Source: Oscillospiraceae bacterium (GTDB lineage: Bacteria; Bacillota; Clostridia; Oscillospirales; Acutalibacteraceae). From it: a stretch of 61,905 bases of DNA. Numbering within the stretch: the stretch's first letter is position 1; each line of letters starts with the position of its first letter. The position numbers were made by a program, and so were the translations under genes. Of the stretch, positions 56,001 through 61,905 are shown in pieces. Below the pieces are notes generated by a model. The model saw only the letters and a list, made by a program, of their open reading frames with translations, did no database searches and had not been told where the DNA came from. The DNA is taken from assembly GCA_009777055.1 (NCBI GenBank), contig WRMQ01000002.1, positions 1-61,905 on the forward strand, given 5' to 3'.

Positions 56001-58745
56001 GTAGAAAGAGTTGCTGCCCGGGGCGGTGTACCAGGAGCTGGCGCAATACTTGCCGGCCTCCTGGGCGCTGAGTAGGAAGGCGATATCGGCTGTGTTGCCG
56101 CCGCCCGCCAGAGCGATGGGGGAGCTGTAGCCGCTGGCAAGGTCAACGTTAAAACCAACATAGCTGCCCTTTTTGGTCAGCGCGTTGTTGGTCATGGCAT
56201 AGATGCGCAGGCCCTCGGTGGGAGACAGCGCGGAGGCATACCACTGGTTGATTTTGACGCGCGTGTTGTTAAAGTTCGGGTTTGCCCAGTCGTCGCATTT
56301 GTCTTCTAAGCAGCCCTGGCCGGGGCCCGTATGCATGCAGAAGTTCTGCCTGCCGAAGGGGTTGCTGCCGCCGACCGGCGCGGCGCTCAGCACGTTGGCG
56401 CGCAGGATGAGGCTGCTTCCGCCGCTCTGGGCGATTTCGATCCAGTCGCTGTCGTCGCCGCCGGTCAGGCTGGCGGGCAGTCTGCGCCCGGTGACGGAGC
56501 TGGGCTGGGGTGTCTGGTCAAAAATGCTGCTTTGAACCCACAAAGCGGGGCGCAGGGCGCGGTTAGAATTGTTGAAAGCGGCGGAAAGATTGATGGAACC
56601 ATTGTCCTCGACGAGGCAAACACTACCACCACTATAAGTGCTCTTTGTCCGGAGCCACCACCGAACCGAGGTTCCCTCCAGCTGATTAAAGTTTTCCACA
56701 CCATTATATTGGGAGCAATACGAATGCGCTTCAGCGTGGCTGAGCAGGAACGCGGTGTCCTGCGCGCCCTCGGCGAGAATGCCGGAGGGTACGCTCATGC
56801 CGGAGACGGGGGATTGGGAGGGTGGGACAACGTCGATTTCCTGCATCACATTGCTGGTTACGGCATAGGTCCAAATGGGGGCTTCCTCGTCTACGGTGTC
56901 ATACCAATTGTTGAGGTTTGTGCGCGCCGTGCTGGTGCTGTAGTTATTGTCGCTGCCGAACGCGGTTGGGCTGTAGGGGGCTGGCAGGGCATTGATGCGC
57001 AGGATGAGGCTGTAGCCGCCATGGGTGGCAATTTCCAGCCAATCACTGCCGTCTCCGCCATCCACTGTTCTGAGGTCGGTGGCAATTTGAGCGTCCGGAT
57101 TCGGTTTCACCGGGCTCAGGCCATAGCCCACGTCATACAACTTCAAATCCTCAGGATGAGCGTTATGGCCGACGGGCGTGCCGGTGCCGTCGCCGGAGGT
57201 ATCGAAGCGGGCGTCGCCGGTGCCGATGAAGTATTCCTGGCCGTTGTCGTTGGTGTCAGAGAAGGGGCCGGCGACGAGCTCGCCGTACTTTTCGACGAAG
57301 CCGTAGAGGTCGTTGTTGCCGCCGGGCTTGCCGTCGCTGCCGCCGCCGCGCCAGTTGTTTTTGTTCTCGTCCAGGTCGCCCTGGTCAGGGCCGGGGGCGG
57401 TGAAGACGGGCTTCCACAGGTTGCTGTTGGCGGGGTCCTCGGCGTACCAGATGCCGGTGCCGGCGTCCTTGGCGGCCGGGCGGTCGTCGACGCTGCCGAA
57501 GGGGCCGGGCCTGCGGTCGCCGCCGCCCCAGATGGCGCCGTCGTAGTCCTTCAGGCCGGTTTCCTGGTCGATAAGCACGAAGATGTTGCTGCCCTCGGGA
57601 TCCTCCTCCACGTAGTAGAGGTAGCCGTTCTTGTAGGCGGGCTCTTCGTCGCCGTCGAGCGCGGGGGGCTCGCCCTCAAGGGAGCCGTTTTCGTCATAGA
57701 TGTACTTTTCTTCCGGCTCAAAGGAGTCGCCGTTGCTGTCGACCTCTTCATAGACGTTCTTGGTGCCGGTCTTTTTGAAATACCGGAAGCCGTCGGGGTT
57801 ATCCGGGTCGGGCACCTTGATGATGCCGCTGTCGATGACCTCGATCAGCTCCAGGGCCGCGATGGCGTCCTCAATGGCGTCGATGGCGTTCTGGATGTCC
57901 TCATCCTGCGGGTCGTAGGAAAACAGGAGCGTCTTGCCGTCGTCCACGGCGATCTGCAGATCGCCCAGACCGGTCTCCTGGTAGGGGTTCGGGTCGAGGT
58001 TCAGAATGGTCTCGCCCTTCTTGATGGCGTCGAGCAGGTCGGAAAGCATGGACTTGCCGACGATGGTGTCCACGCCCAGCACGAAGGTCATCACGCGGGG
58101 CACGCCCCAGCGGTCAGTGAATTCGCCCTGCAGCACGGTGGTGCCCTTGGACTCGATGGTGACCGAGCCGTCGGGAGCGCAGGCGGCGACCTCCGGGTTG
58201 CGGGAGGACCACTTGATGTCGGCCTTGGCCGCGTTGCCCGCTTCGGTGTTGGGCTGGTAATTGGGATTGGTGACCTCGCCGTCCACCACGACGTTCCAGG
58301 GGGTGGTGTACGGGGTTACGCTGTCGTTGATGTTAAAGGGCTGATCGCCGGTTTTTCTGTTGAGCTCGCCGTTGGTGGCCAGGTCGTAGCCGGTGAGCAG
58401 AGTGGAATCGGTGACCTGCCAGGCGAGGTTGGCCGCGATTGATTTCGTCGATACGGCGACGGCGACGGTGCCCGCTTTTTTGCCGGTAATGGAATACGAC
58501 ACATTGCTGATATAGGTGGCCTCCGCAAGCGCGGTATCGCTGATGCGCGCCACATTCAGGCCGCCGGCGTTTCTTATCTCGGTGCGGTCCTTTTCCACCA
58601 CGTTCACATAGCTGTTCGGCTGCGTTAAGCGCACCCGCAGCGGGTCCGGCGCCGCGTAGGTCAGGCCCAGGCCAACCGCTACGGAGCTCAGCAGAAGAGA
58701 CGAGGCTATGATAAGAGCCAGCCAGCGTTTGTTGATTTTTTTCAT
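53034..58745 (-). CDS. Giant secreted protein with about six DUF6273-like domains and Ig-like segments
   Basis: Signal peptide (MKKINKRWLALIIASSLLLSSVAVGLGLTYA); repeated DW[IL]EIA..G.[YS]SLI.R ... WWLRS ... [AGL][LVI]RPA[LM][WY]V units. Confidence 0.85.
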   Translation of the reverse strand: MKKINKRWLALIIASSLLLSSVAVGLGLTYAAPDPLRVRLTQPNSYVNVVEKDRTEIRNAGGLNVARISDTALAEATYISNVSYSITGKKAGTVAVAVSTKSIAANLAWQVTDSTLLTGYDLATNGELNRKTGDQPFNINDSVTPYTTPWNVVVDGEVTNPNYQPNTEAGNAAKADIKWSSRNPEVAACAPDGSVTIESKGTTVLQGEFTDRWGVPRVMTFVLGVDTIVGKSMLSDLLDAIKKGETILNLDPNPYQETGLGDLQIAVDDGKTLLFSYDPQDEDIQNAIDAIEDAIAALELIEVIDSGIIKVPDPDNPDGFRYFKKTGTKNVYEEVDSNGDSFEPEEKYIYDENGSLEGEPPALDGDEEPAYKNGYLYYVEEDPEGSNIFVLIDQETGLKDYDGAIWGGGDRRPGPFGSVDDRPAAKDAGTGIWYAEDPANSNLWKPVFTAPGPDQGDLDENKNNWRGGGSDGKPGGNNDLYGFVEKYGELVAGPFSDTNDNGQEYFIGTGDARFDTSGDGTGTPVGHNAHPEDLKLYDVGYGLSPVKPNPDAQIATDLRTVDGGDGSDWLEIATHGGYSLILRINALPAPYSPTAFGSDNNYSTSTARTNLNNWYDTVDEEAPIWTYAVTSNVMQEIDVVPPSQSPVSGMSVPSGILAEGAQDTAFLLSHAEAHSYCSQYNGVENFNQLEGTSVRWWLRTKSTYSGGSVCLVEDNGSINLSAAFNNSNRALRPALWVQSSIFDQTPQPSSVTGRRLPASLTGGDDSDWIEIAQSGGSSLILRANVLSAAPVGGSNPFGRQNFCMHTGPGQGCLEDKCDDWANPNFNNTRVKINQWYASALSPTEGLRIYAMTNNALTKKGSYVGFNVDLASGYSSPIALAGGGNTADIAFLLSAQEAGKYCASSWYTAPGSNSFYSTFGEETWQGIALTNLHSLDDRVSNGGWWLRSPGYTTTSAKVSVILAPDGGSSETDSWQAAALRPALWVDSSIFDQTPPGFFDDPAITSAFKVVAYADTNGTISMWNNSTTPLSAPPGTIYALITAVDGNAAGTALWAAINDHSAFLSFMPDYSTWWSSVPQAVKDAAVVPANTDNSGTNVDDLAAIKASTDISRPTAAPATANTAAFALSVKEAYMWGMYTGLIGTTDVTASNAIHWLRSSNNSSLGWAINTSGLLTGSYPKSGERGVRPALWVKIAEENSVQPTPIDVTDPAVTSGFKVVAYAGASGDITTWNTSTTPLSAPTGTKYALIVATEGTAAGVSQWAGINNRSAFNTSSSAYSTWWDSVPLAVRNAAAVPASIPDNGSNHHNYLNDWAEINASSDYSRPTTAKADANNAAFALSAKELAMWGNYSNTGAANSISAVSDYIWWTRSSHSSVGGNAWRVAANGELSHVARTTVCGVRPAMWIEVEGSSESSRVLTAAKAGDSSDWIEIATEGDYSLIVRQKVVAGNVEFGGIGIESYADSYAREFLNDWFEDTLGPGTLRTKAMKNDALLKCGTSSTYGEHNNAAGLSTPQGKPTQTLPGRKDTAFLLSFQEAALYISDTWQMKGGNETTDSSPSAKNNWNDLDTHKNLDWWLRSPGPLAGNIAWVTDAGIATYATGPMYTRGIRPALWVESDIFDIQPPSPPLNEIIFGITISGDASVEANLGFTNHPYTATVDGLAPFTDSADWTVTGIPGAVMLATPGKTAYLRLPAGAEGSVTITATAVGDSSVSISKTVEVTNPSLIQNKAVGESFTMDNIEWIILAKNRGPGNNDLLILSKYVLLSDSVAFDLTWHSEYTGSNARPKVNAMYAGLNTLQEYAINPDFGGNINADNITNSKGTRASSNDDILFLLSWSDAKSATNFLNAADRIGYSLENPSVAKTWWLRSIYSNTAYCITPSGSDSNVTQTLNHGLRPAMYVRFVD

Positions 58746-58858
58746 AGGTTACCTCCTGTGTTATTCATGTGTTGATCGCCTTTGGCGAACACATTGTCTT
58801 GACAAACCGCATACTATGTGTTAAAATGGGTATCATAAAGAACAAAGAGGTGAGAATT

Positions 58859-59140
58859 ATGGCCCAAACCACATTTAGTATCCGTATGGATGAAAACCTG
58901 AAGCGGCAGTTCGACGCATTGTGCGTGGACTTTGGCATGAACGTAACCACCGCGTTTACCATCTTTGCCAAGACTGTTGTGCGCGAGCGGGAAATCCCGT
59001 TTAAGATCGCTGCGCCCGACCCGTTCTACAGCGGGGCGAATTGGCGGCATATCACAGCGGCGATTGAGGAATTCTACGATCCATCCAAGCCAAAAATCGT
59101 GAAAACGATGGAGGAGTTGGAGGCCATGGCCAATGAATAA
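58859..59140 (+). CDS. RelB/DinJ family antitoxin
   Basis: MAQTTFSIRMDENLKRQFDALCVDFGMNVTTAFTIFAKTVVREREIPF; promoter TTGACA-17-TAAAAT. Confidence 0.88.
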   Translation: MAQTTFSIRMDENLKRQFDALCVDFGMNVTTAFTIFAKTVVREREIPFKIAAPDPFYSGANWRHITAAIEEFYDPSKPKIVKTMEELEAMANE

Positions 59141-59399
59141 AACGCTTTCATTCAGAGACAAGGGCTTCGAAGATTACCTCTATTGGCAAATGCATGATCG
59201 CAAGATGCTCAAACGCATCAATCTGCTCATCCAGGACATTGACCGCAACGGGCATGAGGGAATCGGCAAACCTGAAGCGCTGAAATATGAGCGCCAGGGT
59301 TGGTGGAGCCGCCGTATCGACAACGAACATCGCTTGATTTACCGCATCGAAGGCGACGAAATCCTCATTGCGTCCTGCCGCTTCCACTACGGCGAATAG
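59133..59399 (+). CDS. yoeB: Txe/YoeB family toxin
   Basis: FRDKGFEDYLYWQMHDRKMLKRINLLIQDIDRNGHEGIGKPEALKYERQGWWSRRIDNEHRLIYRI. Confidence 0.92.
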   Translation: MNKTLSFRDKGFEDYLYWQMHDRKMLKRINLLIQDIDRNGHEGIGKPEALKYERQGWWSRRIDNEHRLIYRIEGDEILIASCRFHYGE

Positions 59400-59524
59400 C
59401 CCACCCCCCGCCCCCCGCCCTTTTCCCGGGTCGGGGGCTTTTGCTGCGGATTGTCTGAACAATTGCTTGACAGTCTGCGTAAAATGTGTTACAATGTTTA
59501 TACTAACACAAAGGAGGTGCTTGC

Positions 59525-59788
59525 ATGGCACAGACTACTTTGACCATCCGCATTGACGAGGGGGTGAAGAAAAAATTCGAATGGCTCTGCAATGAGCTCG
59601 GCCTGAACCTTTCCGTCGCGATTACGGCCTTCGCCAAGGAATCCGTTCGTGAAAACCGCCTGCCGCTTTCTCTGAGCGCTGACCCGTTTTACAGCAAATC
59701 CAACATGGATTTCCTGCGCAGGGCCGCCGCCGACATGGACGCCGGGCGCAATGTCTCGGAGCACGAGCTGATTGAGGTGGATGGATGA
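59525..59788 (+). CDS. RelB/DinJ family antitoxin, without adjacent toxin
   Basis: MAQTTLTIRIDEGVKKKFEWLCNELGLNLSVAITAFAKESVRENRLPLSL; promoter TTGACA-17-TACAAT. Confidence 0.87.
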   Translation: MAQTTLTIRIDEGVKKKFEWLCNELGLNLSVAITAFAKESVRENRLPLSLSADPFYSKSNMDFLRRAAADMDAGRNVSEHELIEVDG

Positions 59789-59863
59789 ACCCCCCGCCCC
59801 CAGCCCTTTTCCGGGCCGGGGGCTTTGCCATTGTGCGGGGGCCGCTGGCGTCAATCAAAAATG

Positions 59864-61905
59864 CTAGACTTTCACCCAAATGGCGGGGCGCAGGTGCCCG
59901 CCAAGCTGGACATATTGGTGGCTCAGTCCGCCATTCTGAAGGACGTTTAAAACGAGCGTACCCGGGGGCTCATAGTACTCAAAGAAAGGCGACCGGGTAA
60001 ACCAGCTGGCTTCATAAGCTCTGATTGGGTCAGCGCCTCCTGTGCCTGAAATTTCAAAGGCCTCCTGATAGCTCAGCGCGAAGCAGACATCTTTTATTAT
60101 ATCGGGCTCGTTTATGGCCATGGTGGCCGTGGGAGTTGATATCGCACTAACGCCGGAGCCGTTGAGGTTCGGTATGACCGCGGCGTTATGCAGCGTCGGA
60201 CTGAGGGCCCTGACTTGCACCTGGTAGTAAAAGGTCATTTGCGCTTGCAGGTTGGAGCCTTCATACGCGTCGCCTGCGGTGGGATTGTTTTGGAAAGTTA
60301 CTGTAGTGTTGGGGGAGTTTTTCAGCAGCAGCAGCGCGTAATCCTGCCCACTGATGTTCTGGCCCTTGATCTTGATCCACTCGCGGCCATCAATTGTGAC
60401 CGTAGTGTTGTCCGGGGTGTTGGGGTCAAGCTCGACCGCACCAAAAATGGCGCTGTCAACCCACAGGGCCGGGCGCAGGCCGCGCGAATACCAGGGATTT
60501 AGGCCGCCGTCGTGGACGTGGCCACCTGAACCGACGCGACAGACGTTGCCATCAAGATTGGGTGACCGGAGCCACCAGCCATAATCGTCGTTCTTGCCTG
60601 ACAGGCTGTCCCAGGTTTGGTAGACCTGGTCGTTCGCTACCTGGCGGTCGGACCAGGTGTTGCCGTCGTAGAAGCCCCTGCAGCAGAACTTGGAGGCCTC
60701 CTCCAGGCTGAGCAGGAAGGCGGTGGCCGGGTTGCCAGTCACGGGCCTGCTGATGCCGCTGCCGCTGTCGTCGGTGTTCATGTTGACGCCGGTTCTAAAG
60801 CTGCCGAGGTTTTCCGTGGCGTCGTTGCCCACAGCGTGCACTACGATCGGCAGTGACGTTGTGGTTTTCACGTCGGCGTACCAGCCGTCGATCTCGGTTT
60901 TTGCCACGCTGTTCAGGTAGTCCGTGCAGCCGGTGCCGCAGCCTTGGCCGTAGGCCGTGTGGATGCAGAAGTTTTTGGCCTTGATGTTATCGTCGCGCAC
61001 GATGAGGCTGTAGCCGCCGCTGACGGCGATTTCCGTCCACATGCTGCCGTCGCCGCCATCCACCTTGCGGCCTGAGCCGACGGTGGGCTGGGCTGGCTCA
61101 GCGAAAATGCTGCTGTCAACCCACAGTGCGGGGCGCAGGGCGCAAACTTGCGCAGTGCTCGCGTAACTATGTGCGCCCGCGTTGTTGCTGCCCGACACGG
61201 ACGGATAGATGACGAAATCGGTTGCTGTTGACCGTAACCATGTGTTACAACCAGTAGCGTCACCCAAGGCAAGCCAGTTCGCGTAGGCTAGGGCCTGCCA
61301 GCTGCCCGTGGGTGCGTTGAAATAATCAATGCCCATGTTATCGTTGCCGTCGTGCCAATAGCGGGCGCAATACTTGCCGGCCTCCTGGGCGCTGAGCAGG
61401 AAGGCGATATTGTCTGTGTTGCTGCCGCCCGCCAGAGCGATGGGGGAGCTGTAGCCGCTGGCAAGGTCAACGTCGAAACCATCATAGCTGCCCTTTTGGG
61501 TCAGCGCGTTGTTGGTCATGGCATAGATGCGCAGGCCCTCGGTGGGGGACAACTCGTTGCCGTACCACTGGTTGATTTTGGCGCGCGCGTTGTTGTTCAT
61601 ATGTGCCCAGTCGTCGCAGGTGCCGCTTGTGCAGCTGAGGTAGGACGAATGCTGGCAGAAGGTCTGGCTGCCGTAGGGGTTGCTGCCGCTGGCCGGCCAG
61701 ATGCTCAGCACGTTGGCGCGCAAAATGAGGCTGTAGCCGCCGCTCTGGGCGATTTCGATCCAGTCGCTGGTGTCGCCGGCCTTGGCGGCTGGCAGCACAC
61801 GGACGGTGTACTCGCCACTCTCCGGCTTATCCACACTCAACCCGCTGCCCGTATCATACAACTTCAAATCCTCAGGATGAGCGTTATGGCCGACGGGCGT
61901 GCCGG
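59864..61905 (-). CDS. DUF6273-repeat secreted protein, paralogue of 53034-58745, 5' end beyond the window
   Basis: Open frame continues to the window edge (GTPVGHNAHPEDLKLYD identical to the 1903-aa protein); at least three DUF6273-like units. Confidence 0.85.
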   Translation of the reverse strand, partial: GTPVGHNAHPEDLKLYDTGSGLSVDKPESGEYTVRVLPAAKAGDTSDWIEIAQSGGYSLILRANVLSIWPASGSNPYGSQTFCQHSSYLSCTSGTCDDWAHMNNNARAKINQWYGNELSPTEGLRIYAMTNNALTQKGSYDGFDVDLASGYSSPIALAGGSNTDNIAFLLSAQEAGKYCARYWHDGNDNMGIDYFNAPTGSWQALAYANWLALGDATGCNTWLRSTATDFVIYPSVSGSNNAGAHSYASTAQVCALRPALWVDSSIFAEPAQPTVGSGRKVDGGDGSMWTEIAVSGGYSLIVRDDNIKAKNFCIHTAYGQGCGTGCTDYLNSVAKTEIDGWYADVKTTTSLPIVVHAVGNDATENLGSFRTGVNMNTDDSGSGISRPVTGNPATAFLLSLEEASKFCCRGFYDGNTWSDRQVANDQVYQTWDSLSGKNDDYGWWLRSPNLDGNVCRVGSGGHVHDGGLNPWYSRGLRPALWVDSAIFGAVELDPNTPDNTTVTIDGREWIKIKGQNISGQDYALLLLKNSPNTTVTFQNNPTAGDAYEGSNLQAQMTFYYQVQVRALSPTLHNAAVIPNLNGSGVSAISTPTATMAINEPDIIKDVCFALSYQEAFEISGTGGADPIRAYEASWFTRSPFFEYYEPPGTLVLNVLQNGGLSHQYVQLGGHLRPAIWVKV

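Noticed and set aside
56331-58442. 703-aa + strand ORF (and others such as 21594-22994, 28027-29595, 17154-18425)
   Set aside because: Long antisense shadow ORFs in GC-rich genes; the opposite frame carries recognisable families or signal peptides, and the shadow frames have low-complexity His/Gln/Arg/Gly-rich translations.
53034-61905. Diversity-generating retroelement acting on the DUF6273 domains
   Set aside because: No reverse transcriptase or template repeat was seen in the window. In the near-identical blocks I compared by eye, many differences involve adenine, but others are C/T changes or indels, so adenine-specific mutagenesis is not demonstrated.

Overview
The window is a 61.9 kb chromosomal segment of a moderately GC-rich bacterium, probably a Firmicute/Clostridia-like lineage (TTGACA-17-TATAAT promoters, SAM-I riboswitch, MraZ/AbrB-type regulators, PASTA kinase relative, YhaM). 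Housekeeping genes include metK-prmA behind a SAM riboswitch, ybeY-phoH, the TIGR03960/TIGR03936 radical SAM pair, apgM-type phosphoglycerate mutase, yhaM, four tRNAs and a probable 6S RNA. A metabolic block carries a GH29 fucosidase plus iolE-iolG-iolB-iolA, with GH5 and GH36-like hydrolases elsewhere. The accessory content is the more interesting part. (i) Very large secreted proteins with repeated DUF6273-like domains (1903 aa, plus a paralogue cut by the window end), and the same domain fused to a TIR/deoxyribosyltransferase-like domain. (ii) A tRNA-Ala-bounded, integrase-less about 4.1 kb segment encoding an apparently membrane-tethered ECF sigma factor with a C-terminal LRR and a secreted beta-helix protein. 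(iii) A sigma / small membrane protein / membrane protein / PrsW-protease operon. (iv) Two unannotated convergent loci flanking the GH5 gene that look like type I toxin-antitoxin systems. (v) A tandemly duplicated ParE/RelE TA module splitting the UPF0237-UPF0210 pair. (vi) A PASTA-domain pseudokinase and an S41 pseudoprotease. (vii) A MITE-like element supplying a stop codon. (viii) Duplicated promoter-palindrome units. All calls come from reading the sequence and supplied ORFs; no database search was run.
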